Shown: positions 42,253 through 51,039, numbered from the stretch's first letter. The stretch is DNA of 56,379 nucleotides from an uncultured Clostridia bacterium (GCA_944377145.1 CALWEH010000001.1:1-56379), one strand, 5' to 3'. Notes: generated by a model not told the origin, from the letters alone. A program made the numbers and translations.

Positions 42253-42621
42253 ATGATTTGGGAAATTATTGGAGGGCTTATTGGAGGATTAGTAGGCGGA
42301 ATGGGTATGGGTGGAGGTACTTTACTCATTCCAATTTTAACCATATTTGCTAATTTTAAACAATTAGAAGCTCAAGGAATAAATTTAATAGCATTTATTC
42401 CTATGTCAATAGTGGCACTTATATTTCATTTTAAAAATAAGTTGGTAAAAATAAAACAAACATATTTATTAGCAATTATAGGCGCTATAACAAGTTTGTT
42501 AAGTGCTATTCTAGCTGTAAATATACATAATAATGTATTAAAAAAACTATTCGCACTATTTTTAATAGCTATAGGAATATGGCAATTAATAGAATTTATC
42601 AAAACTTGCAAAAAACAATAG
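42253..42621 (+). CDS. Half-size TauE/SafE-family permease, second subunit
   Basis: The 122-residue protein repeats the TauE/SafE signature: GGLIGGLVGGMGMGGGTLLIPILT (about 7-30), then KQLEAQGINLIAFIPMS. It has four predicted spans and a Lys-rich tail. It is translated from its own AAGGTGG ribosome binding site, 8 bases after the first subunit. The internal similarity of the two genes matches the duplicated halves of full-length permeases. The hairpin at 42620-42650 closes the operon. Substrate unknown. Confidence 0.82.
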   Translation: MIWEIIGGLIGGLVGGMGMGGGTLLIPILTIFANFKQLEAQGINLIAFIPMSIVALIFHFKNKLVKIKQTYLLAIIGAITSLLSAILAVNIHNNVLKKLFALFLIAIGIWQLIEFIKTCKKQ

Positions 42622-42650
42622 AACTCCACACTTAAACCATGCAGAGTTCT
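42620..42650 (+). terminator. Hairpin between convergent genes
   Basis: AGAACTC (42620-42626) pairs with GAGTTCT (42644-42650), possibly extended by TGCA-like pairs in the loop. Only a weak T-rich tail follows, so terminator function is probable but not strong. Confidence 0.55.
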
Positions 42651-42672
42651 GTAATAAAAAACTAACATTTAA

Positions 42673-43449
42673 TTATTGAAATAAATTTGCCATAGAAATA
42701 TATAAATAAGCTAGTTTAATTTGCTGATATTTAATAATTTGAGACAATTCAATACCTGAAAGATCAGTTTCATTTACTTCAGCTAAATGAGAAGTAAAAT
42801 TATTTAAATACATTTTATATTTTATATACTTTGACTCATCTTGTTGATGAAAATTTGTATTAATGCTTTTTATTTGACTTGAACAATCATCATATATTGT
42901 GTATAACATTGCTCTAGCAGTTTCGTCCTCTATTTCTCCTGTATCTAAACTTAGATATATATTTGTCATTGTAGATAATGCTGACTGAGCTACAGCAAAA
43001 CTTGTAGTTAATGTTTTTTGTTGTTGTTCAGAAAGTTCACTAGGAAGAGTAATAGTTGGTAATATTATCTCATAAATGCATGCTGAAGGATAATCAGCTT
43101 TTATATTCTCGCTAACTGACTTTGCATCATTATACGTTAAATATAAAGAGGTAAGAACTTTATATTCTTTATTATATGTTATATATCCTGCACCACCTTT
43201 TTTTTGGATTTGCATAGCAAACTCATACGCTTCATCATAGTTATCAAAACTTGCCACTTCAACCGCATAAAAGTTATTTGCATTTCGTTGCTTTCCTGAT
43301 ACTAAACTAATTCCAGATGAAAAAAATACATAACTAAATAAATTGCACACACTTATTGTTAATAATAATCCAAATATTACAACAGATATACCAAAAAAAA
43401 CTGTTTTTTTAGTTTTTACTTCATAAGTTTTATATTCTTTATTTCTCAT
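42673..43449 (-). CDS. Membrane-anchored SPOR-like domain protein
   Basis: The 258-residue protein has a cytoplasmic basic start and a membrane span at about 15-38 (FFGISVVIFGLLLTISVC). An extracellular SPOR-like domain spans about 55-125, with FYAVEVASFDNYDEAYEFAMQIQKKGGAGYITY and LYLTYNDAKSVSENIK, followed by a helical tail. SPOR domains bind denuded glycan strands, often at division sites or during sporulation. No ribosome binding site is visible before the ATG, and a TAAATT box lies 5 bases upstream, so leaderless translation is possible. Confidence 0.75.
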   Translation of the reverse strand: MRNKEYKTYEVKTKKTVFFGISVVIFGLLLTISVCNLFSYVFFSSGISLVSGKQRNANNFYAVEVASFDNYDEAYEFAMQIQKKGGAGYITYNKEYKVLTSLYLTYNDAKSVSENIKADYPSACIYEIILPTITLPSELSEQQQKTLTTSFAVAQSALSTMTNIYLSLDTGEIEDETARAMLYTIYDDCSSQIKSINTNFHQQDESKYIKYKMYLNNFTSHLAEVNETDLSGIELSQIIKYQQIKLAYLYISMANLFQ

Positions 43450-43705
43450 ACAATAATTTATTTAAGTATTTATAAATTTATGTCGAAATTTTAAATATTT
43501 TTAATAAAACATCTTAATTGCATATAAAAATAAAATATTTAAAAATTATTAAATTTATTTAAAATAATATTAAAATATGTTGAAAAATATATTTAAAAAA
43601 TAATAAAAATTAATTTAAATAAAAATATTGAAATAATATTTTTTAATAAATTGTATATTTTTTATAATTTTTTAATAAAAAATAAGCAATGTTTTTTGCT
43701 TATTT
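43450..43705. other. AT-rich intergenic region with terminator
   Basis: About 250 bp of nearly pure A and T. The inverted repeat AAAAATAAGCAA/TTGCTTATTTTT at about 43678-43707 overlaps the stop of the ABC transporter gene and has the form of its terminator on the minus strand. I see nothing else. Confidence 0.55.
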
Positions 43706-45481
43706 TTAATTTTCAAATTGACTATTATAAAGTTCTGAATAAAACCCTTTTTTATTAAGTAGTGTTTCATGGTTTCCACTCTCAATTATATCACCATTTT
43801 TCATAACTAAAATCAAATCAGCATTTTTAATAGTAGATAATCTGTGAGCTATAATAATAGATGTTCTATTTACCATTAATTTGTCCATTGCGTTTTGAAT
43901 TAAAATTTCTGTTCTAGTATCTACATTACTTGTAGCTTCATCTAATATTAACATAGGAGCATTAGTAACCATTGCTCTAGCTATTGTAATAAGCTGACGC
44001 TGACCAGCTGAGATATTTGCTTCTTCATTTAAAACTGTATCATAACCGTTAGGTAATGTTTGTATAAAATGGTGAATACCAACAGATTTACAAGCATCTA
44101 TTACCTGTTGATCTGTTACATCACTATTATTATATACTATATTTTCCTTAATAGTACCTTCAAAAAGCCATGTATCTTGAAGTACCATACAAAACAATTT
44201 ATGAACATTTTCACGAGTTAAATCTTTTATTTTTACACCATCAATTAATATATCTCCGCTATTCGTCTCGTAAAATCGCATTAACAAGTTTACCATAGTT
44301 GTTTTGCCCGCCCCTGTAGGACCAACAATAGCAATCTTTTGCCCTACTTTAGCTTTTGCTGAAAAATCTTTAATAATTATTTTATCTTCACTATATCCAA
44401 AACGAACATTTTTAAATTCAATATCACCTTTCACATTTGCTAAAGTTTTAGTTTTATAACCTTCATCTTCCAACTCTTGTTCTGTTAAAAATTCAAATAC
44501 CCTATAGCTCGCAGCTCCTGCAGATTGCAGACTTGACAAACTTTGTGCGAAAGTGTTTAGTGGTTGAGTAAATAATCTAACATATATCATAAATGCTACA
44601 ATAACTTCAAAGCCAATTACACCTTTCATTGTAAGAACAGCTCCCGCCACACACACTGCAACAAATCCAAAATTTCCTACAAAACTCATTAAAGGCATCA
44701 TCAAGCTTGACATAAATTGCGATTTCCAAGAAGTTGTATACAAACCCTTATTTATTTTATTAAATTTATTATACAAGCTTTTTTCAGCATTATATACTTT
44801 TACAACATTATGTCCAGAATACACTTCTTCAATATGTCCATTTATATCTCCTAATAATTCTTGTTGTTGGATATAATATTTTTGTGAATGAGATATAATA
44901 ATGCCCATAAATGAAAAACCTATAAGTGAAGAAATAATTGCCACTAATGCCATTATCCAATTTGTTACAAACATCATTATTATAGAGCCAAAAAACAATG
45001 TAATAGCTGCCACTAAATTTCCAATACTATGATTTAAAGTCTGCCCTATTGTATCTACATCATTTGTCACTCTAGATAATATATCTCCATAGCTTGTTTT
45101 ATCAAAATATTTTAAAGGTAATTTATTTATTTTTTTAGAAATGTCTCCTCTCATTCTATTGCTAACTCGTTGTGTAACTGTAGCCATAATAAAGCTTTGC
45201 ATATATGATAAAATTAAGCTAGAGGCATAAAAAGCTATTAATGTAAATGCAATAGTTGATATTGCTTTTAAATCTATCGCACCAAACAAACCTGCTTCAA
45301 TAAGCTCTGTCATATCACTTAGTTTATTTGGACCTAAAATTGTAAATACTGTTCCACCTATAGCAAAAATAATTGCTATAATAGTAGCTGGAAGATAAGG
45401 CTTACAATATCTAATAAGTTTACCCCAACTATCTCCAAATTTATATTTATTTTTTTCAAATTTCATATTTGGTCTAGGCAT
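43706..45481 (-). CDS. ABC exporter half, ATPase-competent subunit
   Basis: The 591-residue protein has a six-span exporter domain (about 20-320) fused to an ATPase domain. Motifs are GPTGAGKTT (Walker A), ISAGQRQL (signature), LILDEATSNVD (Walker B with catalytic Glu) and AHRLSTI (switch His). It overlaps the 584-residue partner by 8 bases, so the two form a heterodimeric multidrug or lipid exporter of the LmrCD/BmrCD type. The signature here has ISAGQ rather than LSGGQ, the usual asymmetry in such pairs. A GAGG-type site precedes the ATG. Confidence 0.93.
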   Translation of the reverse strand: MPRPNMKFEKNKYKFGDSWGKLIRYCKPYLPATIIAIIFAIGGTVFTILGPNKLSDMTELIEAGLFGAIDLKAISTIAFTLIAFYASSLILSYMQSFIMATVTQRVSNRMRGDISKKINKLPLKYFDKTSYGDILSRVTNDVDTIGQTLNHSIGNLVAAITLFFGSIIMMFVTNWIMALVAIISSLIGFSFMGIIISHSQKYYIQQQELLGDINGHIEEVYSGHNVVKVYNAEKSLYNKFNKINKGLYTTSWKSQFMSSLMMPLMSFVGNFGFVAVCVAGAVLTMKGVIGFEVIVAFMIYVRLFTQPLNTFAQSLSSLQSAGAASYRVFEFLTEQELEDEGYKTKTLANVKGDIEFKNVRFGYSEDKIIIKDFSAKAKVGQKIAIVGPTGAGKTTMVNLLMRFYETNSGDILIDGVKIKDLTRENVHKLFCMVLQDTWLFEGTIKENIVYNNSDVTDQQVIDACKSVGIHHFIQTLPNGYDTVLNEEANISAGQRQLITIARAMVTNAPMLILDEATSNVDTRTEILIQNAMDKLMVNRTSIIIAHRLSTIKNADLILVMKNGDIIESGNHETLLNKKGFYSELYNSQFEN

Positions 45482-47228
45482 TTTCTAATTCCTCCTTGCT
45501 AAGTTGAGAATATGCTATCTCTTGATACACGCTACATGTTTTTAAAAGTTCAGCATGTGTGCCCATTCCAACAACATCTCCTTGATCTAATACAATAATT
45601 TTGTCTGCATCTAATATTGTTCCTATTCTTTGAGCAACTATAAAAGAGGTTACTCCTTCTAAATTTTTCTTTAATGCAGCACGCAATATTTTATCAGTTT
45701 TATAGTCTAAAGCAGAGAAACTATCATCAAAAATAAATATTTCAGGTTTTCTAGCTACAGCTCTTGCTATGGCTAAACGTTGTTTTTGTCCACCAGATAA
45801 ATTTGTACCATTTTGAGCAACATCTGCATTATATTTGTCTGGCAAACCATCTACGAACTCTTTAGCTTGAGCTATATTAGAAGCCCATTCCACATCTTCT
45901 TGAGTTATATTTTTATTATCCCCAAAAGCTATGTTAGATTTTATAGTTCCTTTAAATATTACAGCTTTTTGTGGCACATATCCTATTTTACTATGCAATT
46001 CTTTTTGAGAATAATCTTTCACATTAACTCCATCTATAAGAATCTCTCCTTCAGTAACATCATAAAATCTAGGAATAAGATTAATCAAAGTGCTTTTACC
46101 ACTTCCGGTAGACCCTATAAATGCAATAGTTTCACCCTTATTTGCAATAAAATTTACATTTTTAACAACATATTCTTGTGCATCAGGATATTTAAAACTT
46201 ACATTTTTAAATTCCACTATACCTTTTAGATTTGTCTTAAAATTATTTTCACCATCCACTATTTTAGGCATTGTATCAAGCACTTCATTTATACGCTTAG
46301 CTGAAACACTTACACGAGGTAGCATCATAAATATCATAATAAGCATCATAAAGGACATGACAACTTGCATTGCATAAGACATATATACAACCATATCAGA
46401 AAAGATAATAAGTTTATCTGCCCCAATAGCTTTTGATACCAAATACGCTCCAATCCAATATATTGCTAATGATAAACCGTTAGATATAAGAGTCATACCA
46501 GGATTCATTATTGCCATAATTCTAGTTGCAAATAAATTGGTATTTGTAAGCTCTTTATTTGCTTTATCAAATTTTTCTTCTTGATAACCTTCAGCATTAT
46601 ATGCTCTTACCACTCTAACACCTGTTAAATTTTCACGAGTAACTCTATTTAAATTATCTGTTAATTTTTGAATTTTCTTAAATTTTGGAACTGCAAAAAT
46701 AATTATAACACTCAACATTAACACTAATACAAGAACTGCTCCAGAAGTTGCTACAGACCATTCCCAGCCTTTACCAGAAATTTTAAATATAGCCCATATA
46801 GCCATAATAGGAGCTTTTGCTAATAATTGAATTAACATTCCAAATACCATTTGAACTTGTGTAACATCATTAGTAGTTCGAGTTATTAAGCTGGAAGTTG
46901 AAAAGTTTTTAATTTCCTCCATAGAAAAAGATGTAACTTTATTGTATACATTTTCACGCAATTTATATGCCAAACTTGAAGATATTTTTGATGCAATAAA
47001 GCTAACAAAAATAGCCATAACAACACTTCCCAATGCACAAGCCAACATTTTGCCACCAGCTATCCAAATATCAGCCATTTCGCTTCCTTCTGTTTGGATT
47101 AACCTTGTAATTTCAGCCATATAGTCTGGTAATCTTAAATCTAACCAAACTTGAGCTACAATAAGAGCCAAACAAATAAGTAATCCCCACCATTGTTTAG
47201 CTTTTAAATTTTTTAATAATTTTATCAT
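45474..47228 (-). CDS. ABC exporter half, degenerate-site subunit
   Basis: The 584-residue partner has six membrane spans and an ATPase domain with GSTGSGKST (Walker A) and LSGGQKQRL (signature). Walker B reads IFIFDDSFSALD, where Asp replaces the catalytic Glu, and AQRIGTI stands where AHR is usual, so the switch His is Gln. These changes mark the degenerate ATP site of heterodimeric exporters. AAAGGAG precedes the ATG. It is the first gene of the pair. Substrates cannot be inferred. Confidence 0.93.
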   Translation of the reverse strand: MIKLLKNLKAKQWWGLLICLALIVAQVWLDLRLPDYMAEITRLIQTEGSEMADIWIAGGKMLACALGSVVMAIFVSFIASKISSSLAYKLRENVYNKVTSFSMEEIKNFSTSSLITRTTNDVTQVQMVFGMLIQLLAKAPIMAIWAIFKISGKGWEWSVATSGAVLVLVLMLSVIIIFAVPKFKKIQKLTDNLNRVTRENLTGVRVVRAYNAEGYQEEKFDKANKELTNTNLFATRIMAIMNPGMTLISNGLSLAIYWIGAYLVSKAIGADKLIIFSDMVVYMSYAMQVVMSFMMLIMIFMMLPRVSVSAKRINEVLDTMPKIVDGENNFKTNLKGIVEFKNVSFKYPDAQEYVVKNVNFIANKGETIAFIGSTGSGKSTLINLIPRFYDVTEGEILIDGVNVKDYSQKELHSKIGYVPQKAVIFKGTIKSNIAFGDNKNITQEDVEWASNIAQAKEFVDGLPDKYNADVAQNGTNLSGGQKQRLAIARAVARKPEIFIFDDSFSALDYKTDKILRAALKKNLEGVTSFIVAQRIGTILDADKIIVLDQGDVVGMGTHAELLKTCSVYQEIAYSQLSKEELENA

Positions 47229-47421
47229 CTTTTCTCCTTTAAAACTGCAAAAAAAAATAGTTTAACTATATATTAAAAAATCAAAAAAATATTAATATGT
47301 AATTAAAATAACCACTAGATAATGATATGCAATAAATACAAATTTGTCAACCTATTTAAAAAATATTTACAATCTTTTTGTATTTATAACTAATATTTAA
47401 AAATATATTTTTTAAAAAACG
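47229..47421. other. AT-rich intergenic spacer
   Basis: About 190 bp without a supported gene separates the ABC operon start from the tRNA-Lys promoter. It should contain the ABC operon promoter on the minus strand, but I see no convincing pair of boxes. Nothing else is evident. Confidence 0.4.
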
Positions 47422-47450
47422 TTGACAAATATTTATCATTGTGTTATATT
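47422..47450 (+). promoter_or_regulatory. Promoter of the tRNA-Lys locus
   Basis: TTGACA (47422-47427), 17-base spacer, TATATT (47445-47450), with TG at 47442-47443. The transcript would run into the tRNA-Lys fragment and intact gene downstream. Confidence 0.75.
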
Positions 47451-47579
47451 AAAAAAGTAACAAAATTAACTATATTTAATTTTGTAATGTGTAATATTAA
47501 ATAGTTTAATTTAAAGCAAAATAATTAAATTATAACTTGTAAAAAACAGTAGTAAACACAAACATTTAAAATCAAACAT

Positions 47580-47629
47580 GGACCCTTAGCTCAGTTGGTA
47601 GAGCAACTGACTCTTAATCAGTGGGTCCG
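47580..47629 (+). pseudogene. 5' tRNA-Lys(CUU) fragment lacking the T-arm
   Basis: This 50-base stretch matches the acceptor 5' strand, D-arm, anticodon arm (CTCTTAA) and variable loop of the intact gene at 47652, then diverges. The T-arm and CCA are missing. Its first six bases GGACCC can pair with GGGTCC at 47623-47628, so it could still fold as a two-arm tRNA-like piece. It precedes the intact tRNA on the same transcript. Confidence 0.85.
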
Positions 47630-47651
47630 TAATGACCTTAAACTATGTCGT

Positions 47652-47727
47652 GGATCTTTAGCTCAGTTGGTAGAGCAACTGACTCTTAATCAGTGGGTCC
47701 GGGGTTCGAGTCCCCGAAGATCCACCA
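47652..47727 (+). tRNA. tRNA-Lys(CUU)
   Basis: A complete cloverleaf: acceptor GGATCTT with AAGATCC, T-stem CGGGG/CCCCG with loop TTCGAGT, anticodon loop CTCTTAA giving CUU, and encoded CCA at 47725-47727. It is the functional copy among three related sequences that bracket the island to the right. Confidence 0.96.
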
Positions 47728-47731
47728 CGAC

Positions 47732-47758
47732 AATCCCCTATAATATAGGGGATTTTTT
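47732..47758 (+). terminator. Terminator of tRNA-Lys
   Basis: AATCCCCTA (47732-47740) pairs with TAGGGGATT (47746-47754) and is followed by six T, just after the CCA end. Confidence 0.88.
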
Positions 47759-47760
47759 AT

Positions 47761-47803
47761 TGTAAAAGAAAACCACGGGATAGTCCCGTGGTTTTCTTTT
47801 ACA
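47761..47803. repeat. Perfect 20-bp inverted repeat with a 3-base loop
   Basis: Positions 47761-47780 are the exact reverse complement of 47784-47803, with loop TAG. The stem is purine-rich on one arm and contains CCACGGGA. There is no T-run, so it is not a normal terminator. It lies at the island boundary between the tRNA-Lys terminator and a second, nested hairpin. Confidence 0.9.
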
Positions 47804-47806
47804 AAA

Positions 47807-47871
47807 AGGACCTAGTTCTCCCGAAGTGATACAAACTGATAGTGTATCTAATTTCGGGACTCTTAGGTCCT
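47807..47871 (-). terminator. Long nested hairpin at the end of the island operon
   Basis: Three stacked stems are separated by internal loops: AGGACCTA/TAGGTCCT (47807-47814 with 47864-47871), CCCGAA/TTCGGG (47820-47825 with 47853-47858) and GATACA/TGTATC (47828-47833 with 47843-47848). On the minus strand the structure is followed by TTTTT and lies just beyond the last island gene, so it can terminate that operon. The elaborate form suggests an additional RNA role. Confidence 0.65.
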
Positions 47872-47887
47872 CTCAGTTCATTTAATT

Positions 47888-48868
47888 TTATAGTTTATGT
47901 GGGAAAAATCCTATATTGAATTCCAATTTGTTTAATTCCTCCCACAAAGTGTTATTCGCAGGATATAGAAACTTTATATTATCAGCGACTTCACAACCAA
48001 GCTTTATTTTATACTCATCATTCCCTCTTGAAAAATCTATATCATATTTAGGCGTATACTCTTTTATAAGATATGTTAACAACATTTTTCCAGGCGCATA
48101 TTTTTTAAAATTCATATTAAATGCATAATTGATTAAGAAAAGCTTATTGTCCTTTATCTCATATAAAATTGAATATGCTAATTCATTTTCAATTTTTAGG
48201 TTAATACAATGAAGATTATCTATATTGAATGAAATATAATCTTTCCAAAAATCTTTTAACTCTTCATCTATTGTGTGTTTTTTGATATTTTTCATATTTT
48301 CTAAATAAAGTGTAATATGTTCATAATAATCACTAATATCAGATGTATCTTCAATAGAATATGTAAAATTCTTCGATAAATATCTTTTATCATATTCGTT
48401 TTCTTTAACTATGGATATAGGCAAACTTGTATTTTGTTTTAAATAACATATCTCAATTGTCTTGAATTTATTAGAAAAACATTTACAAAAAGAGTGATTA
48501 CTTTTAATGTCATATCCATAAAAACAATAGTTGTTTTTTTTAATATAATACTTTAATTGTTCATAAACATGTTGTTTATGATCTTCTAAAATAATGGGAG
48601 ATAGATAATCCACCATTCTGCTACCTATAAACTCTAATATTATATTATTATTGCAAACACGTTCTATTAAAGGAAAAATTGCTATACAATTTTCATTATG
48701 ATAAAATATCAAATTGTGTAATTTTAATTCAGAACTCAATTTAAAATAGAAATTTTTATTCCATTGATAAGATTGATAAATTGTACTTTCTTTATCTTGC
48801 GAATATAAACTATCCCACACTTGTTGTGATATGGAAAAATCTCTATCAACCTTAATTATATATTTCAT
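47888..48868 (-). CDS. CelD/BioF2-like GNAT acyltransferase (Acetyltransf_6 type)
   Basis: The 326-residue protein shows the pattern of Acetyltransf_6 (CelD-like) enzymes: an N-terminal part with IYQSYQWNKNFYF and YHNENCIAIFPLIE, and a C-terminal GNAT half with APGKMLLTYLIKEY and IDFSRGNDEYKIKLG. Such proteins acylate sugars, amino-sugars or peptidoglycan-related substrates. I use ATG 48868, preceded by GGAG; it overlaps the exonuclease gene by 17 bases. It is the last gene of the island operon. Substrate unknown, but nearby glycan-type enzymes fit surface modification. Confidence 0.75.
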   Translation of the reverse strand: MKYIIKVDRDFSISQQVWDSLYSQDKESTIYQSYQWNKNFYFKLSSELKLHNLIFYHNENCIAIFPLIERVCNNNIILEFIGSRMVDYLSPIILEDHKQHVYEQLKYYIKKNNYCFYGYDIKSNHSFCKCFSNKFKTIEICYLKQNTSLPISIVKENEYDKRYLSKNFTYSIEDTSDISDYYEHITLYLENMKNIKKHTIDEELKDFWKDYISFNIDNLHCINLKIENELAYSILYEIKDNKLFLINYAFNMNFKKYAPGKMLLTYLIKEYTPKYDIDFSRGNDEYKIKLGCEVADNIKFLYPANNTLWEELNKLEFNIGFFPHKL

Positions 48869-49682
48869 TAGTAATCTCCGTAACAAGTTTTAAATTTTTA
48901 AAGTTTTTCAAACTTGCAGGTACTATTTCATAATTGTCTAGTGAATACTTTAATAAATCAATCGTGTTGTTTGGCAGTTCTATCAAATTTAAATTGTGTT
49001 TAATTGTTTCTAAATTGTTCGTATAGATGTCATAAAACTTATCAAAATTACTATTTTTTAAAGCATTTATAATATTCACAGCTGTTTTAGGACCTACTTT
49101 ATGAATTCCTTTTATATTATCAGCTGTATCACCAATTAAAGCCTTGTATAATGCAAAATCAGATGGTAAAATTGAAAATTTTTCTTCAATAAATTTTTCA
49201 TCAACAAAAACTGTATTTTTACCTCTAAATCTAATTATTTTAATTCTATCATTTACTAATTGATAGAAATCTGTATCAGTGGATGAAATAAAAACTTCAC
49301 CATCATAATTTTTTGAAATTATAGCTATGTAGTCATCACATTCAATTCCATCTGTTTCAATCCACTTTATATTTAGATAATCCAAAACAGCTTTAATAAA
49401 TCTTAATTGAGTAAATGGATTTTCTACGTCACTCAAACTTCCATAATCCGTTTGACGATTGGCTTTATAATCTTCATCATCCCTGACATTTCTAGAACCT
49501 TCACCATCAAAAACAACTAAGCATTCATCTGCTTTTAAATATTTTATCATTTTAACAACTGTTCCAACAAAACCAACCGTCCCAGTGATGTTTACATTAT
49601 TATCATTGTAAAAAGGAAACGGCATTCCAAAAAACATTTTAAATAATAAATTATGACCATCTATTAGCAATAATTTTTTCAT
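48852..49682 (-). CDS. 5'-3' exonuclease (PolA N-terminal/FEN-type)
   Basis: The 276-residue stand-alone nuclease carries all family motifs: LLLIDGHNLLF (Asp8), VVFDGEGSRNVRDDEDYKANR split over about 57-78, GIECDDYIA, SSTDTDFYQLV, and the helix-3-turn-helix DNA-binding region GDTADNIKGIHKVGPKTA. It degrades or flap-cleaves DNA and removes RNA primers. It is embedded in the tRNA-Lys island and follows the reverse-transcriptase-like gene by 9 bases, so the two may act on the same nucleic acid. It is additional to the usual PolA domain, which is not in this window. Confidence 0.9.
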   Translation of the reverse strand: MKKLLLIDGHNLLFKMFFGMPFPFYNDNNVNITGTVGFVGTVVKMIKYLKADECLVVFDGEGSRNVRDDEDYKANRQTDYGSLSDVENPFTQLRFIKAVLDYLNIKWIETDGIECDDYIAIISKNYDGEVFISSTDTDFYQLVNDRIKIIRFRGKNTVFVDEKFIEEKFSILPSDFALYKALIGDTADNIKGIHKVGPKTAVNIINALKNSNFDKFYDIYTNNLETIKHNLNLIELPNNTIDLLKYSLDNYEIVPASLKNFKNLKLVTEITNEIYN

Positions 49683-49691
49683 TTTACATCC

Positions 49692-50462
49692 TTAAATTAA
49701 TATTTCTTTATCAAAATCTGTAAAATCTTCCCTATGCAAGAATTTCGATTTTGTATGGTTGATTTGTATTTCAAAATCTTCAAAAACTTTATTAATCATT
49801 TTAACATCTTCTTTATCATTCGTAAAAAAGATAAAAGAATCAATTAACCTCAAAAATTTGATATTTTGTTGTGTCAAGTATAACTCAATTTCAACTAAAT
49901 TGCAATCAAATAAAATATTGCTTAATTTATGTCCAAATGGCAATCCTTTATCAATATCATTATCATTAAACAATGCAAAATCTATCAAAGCGACTTGTTC
50001 TTGTTTTAAGTTTTTTAACAAAAAATCTTTTCTTAACTTATTATAATCTATACCAAAAGCATGCTTTAAGTCTATTAGATAAAAATATTCGTATTTATCA
50101 TAGAATCTTTTAGCGTTTCTTACAAATTCATTAATACCTGAACCTGTCCTAAATATCTTATTTCGCATACTATACCAGTAAGTTTCATTGATTTTATAAA
50201 TCTTTTTAGCTAATGCGTATTCCACAATTCTATTTTTTAAAGAACATCTATCTATATGTAAAATTTTAGAGCCAAAAGGTAATTGAAATTTAATAACTTT
50301 ATCAAACTCAAAAGTCTGATATCTAAGTTGATTATATATATTATCAATATAGTCTTCAATGCTTAAATCTTTAGGTGGCAATTCTTTAGAATTTTTCTTT
50401 AAAGCTTTTCTTAAGGCTTCTAAAAGTTCTGCCTTGCTTATAATTTCATAGTTTGTATTCAT
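49692..50462 (-). CDS. Reverse-transcriptase-like protein with altered YxDD box
   Basis: The 256-residue protein follows RT palm order. IDRCSLKNRIVEYALAKKIY (70-89) is the fingers/motif 0-1 region and GSGINEFVRNAKRFY (107-121) follows. YLIDLKHAFGIDY (128-140) holds the first catalytic Asp, KGLPFGHKLSNILF (172-185) is motif 4, and INHTKSKF (234-241) is the motif with Lys. The YxDD box reads LIDS (206-209), so the second Asp is Ser. There is no thumb or maturase domain, so it is not an obvious group II intron or retron protein. It may be inactive, or a divergent unknown-group RT. Confidence 0.7.
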   Translation of the reverse strand: MNTNYEIISKAELLEALRKALKKNSKELPPKDLSIEDYIDNIYNQLRYQTFEFDKVIKFQLPFGSKILHIDRCSLKNRIVEYALAKKIYKINETYWYSMRNKIFRTGSGINEFVRNAKRFYDKYEYFYLIDLKHAFGIDYNKLRKDFLLKNLKQEQVALIDFALFNDNDIDKGLPFGHKLSNILFDCNLVEIELYLTQQNIKFLRLIDSFIFFTNDKEDVKMINKVFEDFEIQINHTKSKFLHREDFTDFDKEILI

Positions 50463-51039
50463 AAAAATTTCCTTGTACTGGTAATTGTAAATATGATTCT
50501 GCTAACTTACAATCATTTTCTATTCCCCAGTTTTTATTTTGTTTTTCTACCATATCAATAAAATAATCACATGGTTGTGAAGTATGATTTCTTATTAATT
50601 CTTTTTTATTTTTATTAAATTTAGAAATGTCAATATATGTATTAGGTATAAATTTTGAGTTATCAAAACCAATAGAATTGTAAGTATCACAAACAAAAAA
50701 TGAAAATTTTAATTTATCAAATACTAACAATTCTGGTAAAATTTTATAAACTTTATCGAAACAATCTTTATGTTCATGATGACAATCTTTGAACCAATGT
50801 GTAATAATTATATTGGGATTAAAATCTTTAATTACTCTTCGTAGCATTTTTTCAGTCGGCTTTATAAATTCAACTTTAACTTTATGTTTCGATAGTAGTA
50901 AAGCTTCTCTTTTTCTATCTTTAGTAGAATATAAGTATACAACTTTAACATTATCACCTTTTTCTATTTGTGTTAAAATAGTTCCTCCGCACCAAATTTC
51001 CGCATCATCAGGATGAGCTAGAATATACACGATATTCAT
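50446..51039 (-). CDS. PIG-L family deacetylase (LmbE-like)
   Basis: The 197-residue zinc enzyme contains AHPDDAEIWCGGT (about 8-20), the PIG-L signature with Asp and His ligands, and CHHEHKD (about 86-92), supplying the other His ligand. The family removes acetyl groups from N-acetylglucosaminyl substrates. It overlaps the glycosyltransferase remnant by 4 bases and the RT-like gene by 17 bases. With that glycosyltransferase it suggests sugar modification, though the partner is broken. Confidence 0.9.
   Translation of the reverse strand: MNIVYILAHPDDAEIWCGGTILTQIEKGDNVKVVYLYSTKDRKREALLLSKHKVKVEFIKPTEKMLRRVIKDFNPNIIITHWFKDCHHEHKDCFDKVYKILPELLVFDKLKFSFFVCDTYNSIGFDNSKFIPNTYIDISKFNKNKKELIRNHTSQPCDYFIDMVEKQNKNWGIENDCKLAESYLQLPVQGNFYEYKL

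Noticed and set aside
43450..43705. AT-rich stretches (also 27978-28148) as replication origin
   Set aside because: No DnaA-box cluster (TTATNCACA-like) and no dnaA/dnaN or parAB context; low-complexity spacers are common in this genome.
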